Source of the DNA: JALYGJ01 sp036558545
Lineage (GTDB): Bacteria; Chloroflexota; Limnocylindria; Limnocylindrales; CSP1-4
Length of the DNA stretch: 64,000 nucleotides
Assembly: GCA_036558545.1 (NCBI GenBank)
Contig: DATBFJ010000071.1
Coordinates: forward strand, 1-64,000
Direction: 5' to 3'
The first letter of the stretch is position 1, and each line of letters begins with the position of its first letter. Shown here one piece after another: positions 23,972-32,579 of this stretch. The translations under genes and the position numbers were made by a program. The notes below the pieces were generated by a model. It was not told where the DNA came from. It ran no database searches and worked only from the letters and a program-made list of their open reading frames with translations.

Positions 23972-25602
23972 ATCCGGAAGACGCCGAACTTTGTCTCCCC
24001 GATCGGCGCGTTGAGCGAGGCTGCAATCGCGATTGCCAGGACGTCGCGAGTCTGAGCGGGGTCGATAACGCCGTCGTCCCACAGGCGTGCCGTCGAGTAA
24101 TACGGATTGCCCTCGCGCTCGTACTTCGCGCGGATCTCGTTGCGATACGCCTCCCGCTCCCTGTCGTCCTTGAACGTGCCGACCATCGACAGCACCATGG
24201 CCGCCTGCTCGCCGCCCATGACGCTGATGCGCGCATTTGGCCACATCCACAGCCCGCGCGCGCCATAGGCACGGCCGGCCATGCCGTAGTTCCCCGCTCC
24301 GAACGATCCACCGATGATGACCGTGAACTTGGGCACTTCGGCACACGCCACGGCCGTGACCAGCTTCGCGCCGTCCTTGGCGATACCGCCGCTTTCGTAC
24401 TCGCGACCGACCATGAAGCCGGTGATGTTCTGCAGGAAAACAAGAGGAATCTTGCGCTGGCAGGCGAGCTCGATGAAATGCGCACCCTTGAGCGCCGACT
24501 GTGAGAACAGGACGCCGTTATTCGCGAGGACGCCCACGGGATATCCGTCCAGGTGACCAAACCCGGTGACCAGGGTCTCGCCGTAGCCGGGCTTGAACTC
24601 GTGGAACTCGGAGCCATCGAGAAGTCGGGCGATCACCTCGTGTACGTCGTAGCCCTTGCGCAGGTCTGCGCTGACGGCTGAGTACATGCCGTAGGGATCA
24701 TCGGTGAGCGACTCTGGATCATCAGGATCGGGAGTTGCGACGACTGGAGCGCAAGGGGCGGCCCTGTCCCATGGCGCATCGGGTTTCTTCCAGCTGAGGC
24801 TGGCGATGATCTGACGCCCAATTGCGAGCGCGTGCTCGTCGTCAAGCGCCTCGTGATCGGCGACACCACTCACGCGCGCGTGAACGCTCGCGCCACCAAG
24901 CTCTTCAGCGGTCACGTCTTCGCCCGTTGCGGCCTTCACCAGTGGCGGGCCGCCGAGGAAGATCGTGCCTGTGCCGCGGACGATGACCGTCTCATCGCTC
25001 ATCGCCGGCACGTACGCGCCGCCCGCAGTTGACGAACCCATCACGAGAGCAACTTGCGGAATGCCCGCGGCCGACATCCGGGCCTGGTTGTAGAAGATGC
25101 GCCCGAAATGCTCTTTGTCGGGAAAGACGTCGTCCTGGAGCGGCAGGAACGCGCCGCCGCTATCGACCAGGTAAAGGCAGGGCAGTCGGTTCTGGAGTGC
25201 GATCTCCTGGGCGCGGAGGTGCTTTTTCACGGTCATCGGGTAGTAGGTGCCACCCTTCACCGTCGCGTCGTTGACGACGATGACAACGTCCGTGCCTTCC
25301 ACCCTCGCGATGCCCGTGACCATGCCGGCGCCGGGCGCGTCGCCGTCGTACATGCCGATCGCCGCGAGCGGAGAGAGCTCGAGGAACGGCGATCCGGGAT
25401 CGATCAAGTGCTCGATGCGCTCTCTAACGGGAAGTTTGCCCCGCTCGCGATGCCGCGCGATGCTGCGATCGTCGCCGGCTGCCCCGCGCGCGCTGACCTC
25501 GGCCGTCTTGTCACGTAGGTCGGTCACCAGCGCGCGCATCGCACGAGCGTTGGCGCGCGCCTCGTCGCTGCGCGGGTCGACTCGCGAAGTCAGTACTGCC
25601 AT
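23968..25602 (-). CDS. Methylcrotonyl-CoA carboxylase carboxyltransferase (beta) subunit
   Basis: 544 residues, the usual size for the MCC/PCC beta family. Two crotonase-like carboxyltransferase domains are visible: the N-terminal one with RERIEHLIDPGSPFLELSPLA and LVDSGGAFLPLQDDVFPD, and the C-terminal one with GILANNGVLFSQSALKGAHFIELACQ-type sequence, LQNITGFMVG and GGSFGAGNYGM. LVDSGGAFLPLQ and GRIFYNQA are typical of MCC rather than PCC. It transfers the carboxyl group from carboxybiotin to methylcrotonyl-CoA. Its partner subunit lies 7.8 kb away on the same strand, beyond the signalling block. TACACT sits 7 nt before the ATG. Confidence 0.9.
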   Translation of the reverse strand: MAVLTSRVDPRSDEARANARAMRALVTDLRDKTAEVSARGAAGDDRSIARHRERGKLPVRERIEHLIDPGSPFLELSPLAAIGMYDGDAPGAGMVTGIARVEGTDVVIVVNDATVKGGTYYPMTVKKHLRAQEIALQNRLPCLYLVDSGGAFLPLQDDVFPDKEHFGRIFYNQARMSAAGIPQVALVMGSSTAGGAYVPAMSDETVIVRGTGTIFLGGPPLVKAATGEDVTAEELGGASVHARVSGVADHEALDDEHALAIGRQIIASLSWKKPDAPWDRAAPCAPVVATPDPDDPESLTDDPYGMYSAVSADLRKGYDVHEVIARLLDGSEFHEFKPGYGETLVTGFGHLDGYPVGVLANNGVLFSQSALKGAHFIELACQRKIPLVFLQNITGFMVGREYESGGIAKDGAKLVTAVACAEVPKFTVIIGGSFGAGNYGMAGRAYGARGLWMWPNARISVMGGEQAAMVLSMVGTFKDDREREAYRNEIRAKYEREGNPYYSTARLWDDGVIDPAQTRDVLAIAIAASLNAPIGETKFGVFRM

Positions 25603-25609
25603 CGCGCGC

Positions 25610-25615
25610 AGTGTA
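25610..25615 (-). promoter_or_regulatory. Candidate leaderless -10 box for the MCC beta gene
   Basis: TACACT on the minus strand, 7 nt before the ATG at 25602, no ribosome-binding site between. Confidence 0.5.
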
Positions 25616-25626
25616 TGTAGGCGTGC

Positions 25627-26154
25627 CTAGAGCTCGATCGTGTCCAGGCCGTGCTCTCGGAGCATCACGGCAATCTCCGTGCCGTGCTCAAGCTCGTGCT
25701 CGATGACGTGCCAGATGACCCACGCACGCGTTTGCCTGCCTCGTTTGGTTTCGAGTGGCTCGACGAGATCCTCGACGGTCCAGCGTGCAAGACAGTCCTC
25801 GATGACCAACCACGTGCGCTCAAACGCGTCGACCAGCTCCGTGGCGCTGCGCGGGTGGTTGTCGTCGTCCTCCCATCCGGCGTCGCTGAGACTCAGCCCG
25901 GGCACCGTCGTGCGTGTCATTCGGAACATGTCGCGGGTTTCGGCAGGCCCTTCGCCGAGGATGTCGTGGAACCAGTACGCCCGACCACCAGCCATGTTGC
26001 TGGCAAGCTGCCAGATCGCCCACATGTTGGGCGACGGCCGAATTGCCAGCTGCTCGGGGTTCAGTGGTCTGAGCACACGGACGAAGTCGGCCTGGTGTTG
26101 ACCCCAGCCCTCATAGATGGGTTGCAAAACTGGCGGCGGAGTGTGGCCCGGCAT
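25627..26154 (-). CDS. DinB-like four-helix-bundle protein
   Basis: 175 residues from the ATG at 26154. The longer in-frame open region upstream runs antisense into pdxS and is not conserved-looking. DinB/YfiT-like features: an early helix with LQPIYEGWGQHQADFVRVL, AIWQLASNMAGGRAYWFHDIL, and the C-terminal VIWHVIEHELEHGTEIAVML. The histidines of helices two and four are the usual metal ligands. Members include thiol-dependent transferases with low-molecular-weight thiols; the actual function is unknown. TATAAA 9 nt before the ATG is a strong candidate leaderless promoter, divergent from pdxS. Confidence 0.85.
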   Translation of the reverse strand: MPGHTPPPVLQPIYEGWGQHQADFVRVLRPLNPEQLAIRPSPNMWAIWQLASNMAGGRAYWFHDILGEGPAETRDMFRMTRTTVPGLSLSDAGWEDDDNHPRSATELVDAFERTWLVIEDCLARWTVEDLVEPLETKRGRQTRAWVIWHVIEHELEHGTEIAVMLREHGLDTIEL

Positions 26155-26163
26155 CGTTCGCGT

Positions 26164-26169
26164 TTTATA
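26164..26169 (-). promoter_or_regulatory. Candidate leaderless -10 box for the DinB-like gene
   Basis: TATAAA on the minus strand, 9 nt before the ATG at 26154. It is the closest match to a classic -10 box among the leaderless candidates. Confidence 0.6.
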
Positions 26170-26263
26170 CCTCTCAAGGCGACGATCTCCTGAGTGAGAT
26201 AATTCGCGGGAGCGGCGCGAGTCAGAGCGTGGACGCTGCCATCGAGAGGATCCAAGGACCATC

Positions 26264-27151
26264 GTGACCGAAGAAAAGTCGACCTGGACGACCAAGAAGG
26301 GCCTCGCCCAGATGCTCAAGGGCGGCGTGATCATGGACGTCGTCACGGCCGAGCATGCCAAGATCGCCGAGGACGCTGGTGCAGTCGCCGTGATGGCGCT
26401 CGAGCGCGTCCCGAGCGACATCCGTGCCGCGGGTGGCGTGGCACGCATGAGCGATCCGCTGCTGATTACCCAGATCATGGACGCGGTCACGATTCCGGTC
26501 ATGGCCAAGGCACGCATCGGCCACTTCGTCGAGGCGCAGGTGCTGGAGGCGCTGGGTGTCGACTACATCGATGAATCGGAAGTCCTCACTCCGGCCGACG
26601 AGCTGAATCACATTGACAAGCACGCGTTCAAAGTGCCGTTCGTTTGCGGCTGCCGAGATCTGGGTGAGGCGCTCCGCCGCATCAACGAAGGCGCGGCGAT
26701 GATCCGGACCAAGGGCGAGGCCGGCACCGGCAACATCGTCGAGGCTGTGCGCCACATCCGCGCGCTGTGGTCCGGCATCCGCGAGCTGCAGGGCATGCGC
26801 GAGGACGAGCTGTTTGTCGCGGCCAAGAACCTGCAGGCACCATACGAGCTGGTGAAGGACGTGGCCAAGAACGGCAAGCTGCCGGTGGTCAACTTCGTCG
26901 CCGGCGGCATCGCCACGCCAGCAGACGCGGCGCTCGCCATGCAGCTGGGCGCCGAGGGTGTCTTCGTCGGTTCGGGCATCTTCAAGTCAGAGGATCCAGC
27001 CCGCACGGCGCGCGCCATCGTGCAGGCGACGACTCACTTCGACAACCCGCAGATCATCGCCGACGTCTCGAAGGGCCTTGGCGCGCCAATGTCGGGGCTC
27101 GAAGTCCGAAACATGCCGGACAGCGAGCGGCTCGCCGTCCGCGGCTGGTAG
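26264..27151 (+). CDS. pdxS: Pyridoxal 5'-phosphate synthase subunit PdxS
   Basis: 295 residues, full family length. It begins at GTG with AAGGA six bases upstream. Hallmarks: the GVIMDVV strand with the first catalytic residues, ALERVPSDIRAAGGVARMSDP, MAKARIGHFVEAQ containing the Schiff-base Lys, YIDESEVLTPAD, GEAGTGN phosphate loop and GIATPADAALAM. It condenses ribose/ribulose 5-phosphate, glyceraldehyde 3-phosphate and ammonia to PLP in a 12-mer that takes ammonia from PdxT. pdxT follows by 34 bp. Confidence 0.97.
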   Translation: MTEEKSTWTTKKGLAQMLKGGVIMDVVTAEHAKIAEDAGAVAVMALERVPSDIRAAGGVARMSDPLLITQIMDAVTIPVMAKARIGHFVEAQVLEALGVDYIDESEVLTPADELNHIDKHAFKVPFVCGCRDLGEALRRINEGAAMIRTKGEAGTGNIVEAVRHIRALWSGIRELQGMREDELFVAAKNLQAPYELVKDVAKNGKLPVVNFVAGGIATPADAALAMQLGAEGVFVGSGIFKSEDPARTARAIVQATTHFDNPQIIADVSKGLGAPMSGLEVRNMPDSERLAVRGW

Positions 27152-27185
27152 TAAGACGCCGGGCACTCCGGCGCACGGTCCGGAT

Positions 27186-27854
27186 ATGACGAGTACTGAC
27201 GACCGCCACGGTGGAGCGCGGCTGAAGATCGGCGTGCTCGCCGTTCAGGGCGCTTTCGCGGAACATATCGCGATCCTCAAGCAGCTTGGCGTCGACGCTG
27301 TCGCCGTCCGTCTGCCGGAGGACCTCGAAGACGTGAGCGGCCTGATCATTCCCGGCGGTGAGAGCACGGCCATGCGCAAGCTCATCGACCGCTGGGGCCT
27401 GCACCAGCCGATCCTCGACCTGGCGCGCAAGGGCGCACCGATTTTCGGCACGTGCGCGGGCATGATCCTGCTCTCCAGCGAGATCACCGACGGCGACTCG
27501 CCCGTCTTTCCGTTGTTGGACATCTCCGTGAAACGCAATGCCTTTGGCCGACAGCTCGAAAGCTTCGAAGCGGAGCTTGCCGTGCCGGTGCTGGGCGATC
27601 GACCCGTCCATGCCGTATTCATCCGGGCACCGGTCGTCGAGCGAGTTGGCGATGACGTCGATGTGCTCGCCGAGCTCGACGACGGCCGTGTCGTTGCCGT
27701 GCGCAAAGGCAACATCGTGGCCACGGCCTTCCATCCGGAGCTTGCCGCCGAGACGCGCTTCCACCGGCTGATCGCCACCATGGCCAACGAGTACGCCGAA
27801 CCCGGCGAGGGCAGTGGCCGGCGCCACCATCCCGTACGCAGAGCCATCGGGTGA
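27186..27854 (+). CDS. pdxT: Pyridoxal 5'-phosphate synthase glutaminase subunit PdxT
   Basis: 222 residues from the ATG at 27186. Class I glutaminase features: KIGVLAVQGAFAEH at the start, LIIPGGESTAM, FGTCAGMILL with the catalytic Cys, and TAFHPEL with the catalytic His and Glu; RNAFGRQ is a PdxT signature. It supplies ammonia to PdxS. The C-terminus ends in a short basic tail and its stop overlaps the next gene's GTG (GTGA), so all three genes are one operon. Confidence 0.96.
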   Translation: MTSTDDRHGGARLKIGVLAVQGAFAEHIAILKQLGVDAVAVRLPEDLEDVSGLIIPGGESTAMRKLIDRWGLHQPILDLARKGAPIFGTCAGMILLSSEITDGDSPVFPLLDISVKRNAFGRQLESFEAELAVPVLGDRPVHAVFIRAPVVERVGDDVDVLAELDDGRVVAVRKGNIVATAFHPELAAETRFHRLIATMANEYAEPGEGSGRRHHPVRRAIG

Positions 27855-28960
27855 TCACCAGCCCCCGGCCAAACGCGCAACGGGCCGGGCGAGTTCGCGC
27901 AGCGCGCCTTACGGACTTGGCAGCCCTTGGCGAGCTGTCACGGCAATCGCACCTGGCCCGCGACGGCGACGCGCGCATGCAAACGCTTGGACTGCCCGTG
28001 GGCACCGGCCAGGTCGGTGTGTTCACCCTCTTTCGCCTGCCGCTCGGCGCGCTGCTCCCTGGCGATTTGCTGTTCGTTTACGAGGAGCGTGGGCACGTTC
28101 GAGGGTTGGCACGCGTCGAGCACGAAGGAATGCGCGACGAATGGACAATCGTCGAGCTCGACGCGATTGACGAGGGATTAAGCGGCGACGTGCGCTATCG
28201 CCTCATCCAGCGACTGCTGAGAGACGCAAGCAAGCGCGGCGGCCTCCGTTTCCATGTCGCCTGTGCCGACGACGGCGATAACGTCGAGCTGTTCATGCAA
28301 GCGGGCTTCATGCGCTACGGCGAGGAGATCCTTCTCTACCGAGCGCCCGACCAACCACCGATTGCTCCGATGACGCCCGACCAGGTGCACGCAGCCGGGA
28401 TCCGGTCGGCTGTTCCGCTCGATGCGCTGGCTCTCGATCGCCTGTATCGGGCGGCCACGCCGGCACCGGTCGCTCGACTCGAGGATTACCGTCAGTACGA
28501 CTGGGAACGCCAGGGCAACCACTGGCGCGTGCCTCGCTCGGCTTTGACGCCGATCCTGCGCTTCGCTGACGTTGAGGGCTTCGTCCAGGAGGCAACGAGC
28601 GGAACGTCGGCTGGTCAGCTGCTCGCCTTTTGTCAGATCGGCGTGTCAAAGGCTGAGCAACCGCACTACATTCGCGTCATCTCGCGTCCAGACCACGACC
28701 CATCGGAGCTCATCGCCTACGGCCTGTCGGCCATCGCCGAGGGCACTCGCTCGCGCTGGTCGGACCTGACCCTTCGCCTGCAGCGCGCCATGCCCGTCGA
28801 GGAGCGCGGGGTGGTCAGCGCGATCCGAACTTACGAAGCACCCTTGGACCGTCGATTCGAGGAGCAGGGCTTCGCAAGCGGAGCCCATGTTTCCCTGATG
28901 ATGAAGGAGGTCGCAGAGCATGTGAGGAAGCCGGCGCTGGTCCCCGCTGTTCTGCGCTGA
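27851..28960 (+). CDS. GNAT-like acetyltransferase-related protein
   Basis: 369 residues, coupled to pdxT by a GTGA overlap. The N-terminal region (about 15-165) shows a GNAT-like layout (VRAARLTDLAALGELSRQ, LLFVYEERGHVRGLARV, NVELFMQAGFMRYGEEILLYR) but the acetyl-CoA loop is not clear. The second half (about 180-345) repeats a similar order ending with a strand-helix-strand block. It may be a pseudo-GNAT tandem. Conserved beside pdxST in this lineage is possible but I cannot show it. Substrate unknown. Confidence 0.55.
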   Translation: MITSPRPNAQRAGRVRAARLTDLAALGELSRQSHLARDGDARMQTLGLPVGTGQVGVFTLFRLPLGALLPGDLLFVYEERGHVRGLARVEHEGMRDEWTIVELDAIDEGLSGDVRYRLIQRLLRDASKRGGLRFHVACADDGDNVELFMQAGFMRYGEEILLYRAPDQPPIAPMTPDQVHAAGIRSAVPLDALALDRLYRAATPAPVARLEDYRQYDWERQGNHWRVPRSALTPILRFADVEGFVQEATSGTSAGQLLAFCQIGVSKAEQPHYIRVISRPDHDPSELIAYGLSAIAEGTRSRWSDLTLRLQRAMPVEERGVVSAIRTYEAPLDRRFEEQGFASGAHVSLMMKEVAEHVRKPALVPAVLR

Positions 28961-28984
28961 CCGATTTCACACAACAAAGGCAAC

Positions 28985-31033
28985 ATGACACACATGACCG
29001 CCGCTCGAACTGACGACACCAGGAAAGATCTCGAGGCATTGCTCATTGCGCTGCCGCCGGAGATCGCCGATCGGGTTCGCGCGATTCCTGCCGAGCGCGA
29101 CGTGATCGAGATCGTTATGGATCTTGGACGGCCGCCTGAAGCGCGTTTTGGATCCGGTGGTGAGGAGGTGCTCCTCGAGCGCGAGGTCAGCGACGAGGAT
29201 ATCCAGTACGTAATCGATCACATCGGCTCCTTTGGCGAGGACAACCGGGCGGGCATCGAGCGAACGTTGCACCGGATCTCCGCTATCAGGAACCGCAGCG
29301 GCAAGATCGTCGGCCTGACCGCACGCATCGGACGTGCCGTGTTCGGCACGATCGAGATCATCAAAGACCTCGTCGAGTCCGGCAAAAGCGTCCTGATCAT
29401 GGGTCGGCCCGGCATCGGCAAGACGACGATGTTGCGCGAGGCGGCTCGCGTGCTCGCGGACGAGCTGGACAAGCGCGTCGTGGTCGTCGATACCTCGAAC
29501 GAAATCGCGGGCGATGGCGACATCCCCCACTCGGGCATCGGGCGGGCAAGGCGTATGCAGGTGCGGACGCCCGCCCAACAGCACGCGGTGATGATCGAGG
29601 CAGTCGAGAATCACATGCCTCAGGTCATCGTCATCGACGAGATAGGCACGGAGCTCGAGGCGGCCGCGGCACGCACCATCGCCGAGCGGGGCGTGCAGCT
29701 GATCGGCACGGCCCACGGAAACAACCTCGACAACCTGATGCTCAACCCCACCCTTTCGGATCTCATCGGAGGCATTCAGAGCGTCACGTTGGGCGACGAG
29801 GAAGCGCGTCGGCGTCGCTCGCAGAAGAGCGTGCTGGAGCGCAAGGCGCCGCCCACCTTCGACGTCGTCGTTGAGATCCAATCGCGCGAACGAGTGACCG
29901 TGCATCCCGATGTAGCCGAGACCGTCGATGCGATGCTCCGCGGCGATCCAATAGCGCCGGAGTTGCGCTTTCGGGACGATGCCGGGCAGGTCCAGCGCTC
30001 GCAGGCGCGGCCTCGACCAGGGCCGCAGACGCAGCTACCTGGTGAGCGGTTCGGTTCGCTTGTTGGTGCGGGCGCGGGCGGCTGGCGGACGGAACCCGGC
30101 TGGCGTCCGGGCGCGCGCACTTCGCCGACGACCTTCTCGTCAGATCTCGGCCTCCAGCCACCCGATCGCGCCTATCGACCCGGCTATCGACCCGGCGCGA
30201 GCGGTGGCTGGCGACGCGGCCGGACGCCACGCACAACGGAGGATGATCTACGACCGGCGGAAGCGTTCCAGACCGCCGAAGTAGCCGATCGAGGGCCGCT
30301 CGAGCGAGGAACGGCTCCCGCGCCTGAGCCCCGGGCACGCGACATCCGCGAGTTCCAGAGGCAGAAGGAGTGGCGCGACTCCGCGACCCGGGCAATCAAC
30401 GAGCTGCGCTTCGCTGCAGCCGACGCTGACGATGAAATCGATTCCGAGGAACTGCGCGGCGGCCTGCAGCTGTTGGGCGGAGGAGTGCTCAGCGACGAAG
30501 AGTTGGCGGGCGAGCGCCGACTGACGCCACTGCCGGCGCCTGGCCAGGGTTCGCTGCCCAATCTCAATGTCCTCGGCTTTGGGGTCTCACACAAGCGGCT
30601 GGAGCAGGCCGTACGTGAGCTGGACCTCCCGGTAACGCTGGTGCGCGAGCCGGATGAGGCGGACGTTGTCATCACCCTTCGGAATTACTTCAAGCAGAAG
30701 CCGCCGGCACTGCGCGAGGCCGAGGAACGCGGCCTGCCGATCTTCGTGCTCAAGTCCAACAGTTTGATCCAGGTCGAATCGGCGCTCACATCGATCTTTG
30801 CGCTGGAAGTCGATCCGCGCGAGGCGGCCCTGCGCGAGGTCGAGGAGGCAATTGGCCTGGTCAACGCCCAGGCACAGCCGGTCGAGCTATCGCCGCAGAA
30901 CGCCTACATCCGGCGACTCCAGCATCAGATGGCCGAGCGCGCGAATCTCGTTTCGCAATCGCGCGGGCGCGAACCATATCGCCGCGTGCGCCTCTATCCG
31001 GATCCGCAAGGCGCGCGAGCGACGCGCCGGTAG
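28985..31033 (+). CDS. R3H domain AAA ATPase (Ycf45-like)
   Basis: 682 residues. The N-terminal two-fifths is a secretion-type/AAA ATPase core with the Walker A GRPGIGKTT (140-148), VVVVDTSNEIAGDGDIPH and Walker B VIVIDEIG. A proline/arginine-rich low-complexity linker (about 335-440, with RPGYRPG-type repeats) follows. The C-terminal region has a RNA-polymerase-alpha-like/winged module (FGVSHKRLEQAV, ADVVITLRNYF) and ends in an R3H motif (RRLQH, then GREPYRRVRLYP) that binds single-stranded nucleic acid. Such proteins are common in Chloroflexota, Firmicutes and cyanobacteria; the function is not established, probably RNA or DNA handling. Confidence 0.85.
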   Translation: MTHMTAARTDDTRKDLEALLIALPPEIADRVRAIPAERDVIEIVMDLGRPPEARFGSGGEEVLLEREVSDEDIQYVIDHIGSFGEDNRAGIERTLHRISAIRNRSGKIVGLTARIGRAVFGTIEIIKDLVESGKSVLIMGRPGIGKTTMLREAARVLADELDKRVVVVDTSNEIAGDGDIPHSGIGRARRMQVRTPAQQHAVMIEAVENHMPQVIVIDEIGTELEAAAARTIAERGVQLIGTAHGNNLDNLMLNPTLSDLIGGIQSVTLGDEEARRRRSQKSVLERKAPPTFDVVVEIQSRERVTVHPDVAETVDAMLRGDPIAPELRFRDDAGQVQRSQARPRPGPQTQLPGERFGSLVGAGAGGWRTEPGWRPGARTSPTTFSSDLGLQPPDRAYRPGYRPGASGGWRRGRTPRTTEDDLRPAEAFQTAEVADRGPLERGTAPAPEPRARDIREFQRQKEWRDSATRAINELRFAAADADDEIDSEELRGGLQLLGGGVLSDEELAGERRLTPLPAPGQGSLPNLNVLGFGVSHKRLEQAVRELDLPVTLVREPDEADVVITLRNYFKQKPPALREAEERGLPIFVLKSNSLIQVESALTSIFALEVDPREAALREVEEAIGLVNAQAQPVELSPQNAYIRRLQHQMAERANLVSQSRGREPYRRVRLYPDPQGARATRR

Positions 31034-31067
31034 GCACCGTCGCTTCGCGCGCCAACGGACTGGTTCT

Positions 31068-32441
31068 CTACGGTGTGTAGCTCCACAGCTCCACGCCGTG
31101 CGATCCATCGTCGGCCACGTAGAAATAGCGGCTGCCGATCGAAACGCTCGGTCCATCCGTTGCAGCAGCATTGACGTATTCGCCGCTCGAGTACGTACCG
31201 ACCTTGGTGCCGTCGCTTTGCCAGAGTCGCCAGGTGTCTGTGTCCCAGTTGTAGACGTGGAAGCAGACCCGGTTGCCAACGGCAGTGATGCGGCTGGCTG
31301 GGTAGTCGATGAAGCTGACCAGCGGATTCGTCCCGGAAGAACTCCCATCGCTGAGCCACAGGTAATCACCGGTGCCGTCAACGTATGCACTGAAATAGAG
31401 ATGTCCTCCGGCGGCCGTGACGTACTGGGCCTGGCGATTGATGATCTTCTTCGTCCCGGACGCTGTGCCGTCCGTCTTCCACAGGGCGCCACCGGCTCCA
31501 TCAGCGAAGAACAGCCGGTTGTTCATATAAGTTGCCTCAATCGGGACGTTAGCCAGCGCTCCCGATGACGTCAGTGCCTTCGTGCCTGACGCTGTTCCAT
31601 TCGTCTTCCACAGGCGAACGTTGCTCTGATCGTCGGTGTACGTGACGAAATAGAGGCTCTGCCCGTGGATCGGCAGGAAGCTGAGGTGGTCCGCCTGTGG
31701 CGACCCGGCCGCCCGATGTGTGCCACTGACGGTGCCATCGCTGACCCAGATCTCTTCCTTGCCCGCATCGTTCTCTGCCACGTAGTAGAAGCGACCGCCC
31801 AGCGTGTCGGCGACGTGGTCAGGCTCGGGCGGGTTGTCGAGCCACTCGTGGGTCGCCGCGCTTGGTGCTTCCAGCCAGTACGTGCCGGCGGCCGTCCCGT
31901 CGCTGACGTAGAGCGTGGTCCCCCACACGCCGCCGCTATGGGTCAAGAAGAAGAGTCGGCTCCCGACTGCGACAGACGTGTAGACGGCGATCCCGTTGCC
32001 GCCGTACGAGTTCTTGCCGTGCGTATTGATGTCCTTGACGAGAACAGTGCCGGCAGACGTCCCGTCGCTCTTCCACAGCTCACGGCCGTGCTTACCGTCG
32101 ACGGCCGTAAAAAAGAGGGTTCCGTTGACGTTGACCAGGTCCGCGGGATTTGAGCTGTTGCCGTAAGGCCGGATGTTCTTGACCATCTTCGTGCCGGCGG
32201 CCGTGCCATCCGACTTCCACAGCTCGGTGCCATGGATGCCGTCGTCAGCCGTGAAGAACAGGGTTGTGCCAACGGCCGTCAGCGAGGCCGGATTGGAGTT
32301 TCCTGACGCATTGATGTCCCTGACAATGGACGGCGGTCCAGCCGCGCTCACGGTCGATGTTTGCCAGATGACGATCAGCGTGACCACGACGGCCATGGTG
32401 ACCAGTCGAGGCCATACGCCTGAAATTGATGGCCGTGGCAT
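31068..32441 (-). CDS. Secreted ELWxxDGT-repeat protein
   Basis: 457 residues from the ATG at 32441, preceded by AGGAAAGGGG. Residues about 1-33 are a signal peptide (LVTMAVVVTLIVIWQTSTVSA). The rest is a series of about eight repeats with the core ELWKSDGTAAGT, each followed by a short LYFTA-type strand, ending at GVELWSY. Such repeats build beta-propeller-like extracellular proteins; ligand and enzyme activity are unknown. No cell-wall anchor is visible. It converges on the R3H gene with a 34-bp gap. Confidence 0.85.
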   Translation of the reverse strand: MPRPSISGVWPRLVTMAVVVTLIVIWQTSTVSAAGPPSIVRDINASGNSNPASLTAVGTTLFFTADDGIHGTELWKSDGTAAGTKMVKNIRPYGNSSNPADLVNVNGTLFFTAVDGKHGRELWKSDGTSAGTVLVKDINTHGKNSYGGNGIAVYTSVAVGSRLFFLTHSGGVWGTTLYVSDGTAAGTYWLEAPSAATHEWLDNPPEPDHVADTLGGRFYYVAENDAGKEEIWVSDGTVSGTHRAAGSPQADHLSFLPIHGQSLYFVTYTDDQSNVRLWKTNGTASGTKALTSSGALANVPIEATYMNNRLFFADGAGGALWKTDGTASGTKKIINRQAQYVTAAGGHLYFSAYVDGTGDYLWLSDGSSSGTNPLVSFIDYPASRITAVGNRVCFHVYNWDTDTWRLWQSDGTKVGTYSSGEYVNAAATDGPSVSIGSRYFYVADDGSHGVELWSYTP

Positions 32442-32579
32442 GCCACCACCCCTTTCCTGGGATCGCCGCCGCGCGCCTGTCGGATGGCCGAGGAGTGCGC
32501 GCTGGTCCGCCAAGTTCAGGCTAGGGACAGCGCTTGTCGGGCTGAAGGGCCGCTCCGCACTCCGCGGGTAGGCCAGATG

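Noticed and set aside
14134..25602. Assigning the carboxylase pair to acetyl-CoA or propionyl-CoA carboxylase
   Set aside because: The hydratase and HMG-CoA lyase neighbours and the carboxyltransferase motifs favour methylcrotonyl-CoA carboxylase, although sequence alone cannot exclude a broader acyl-CoA specificity.
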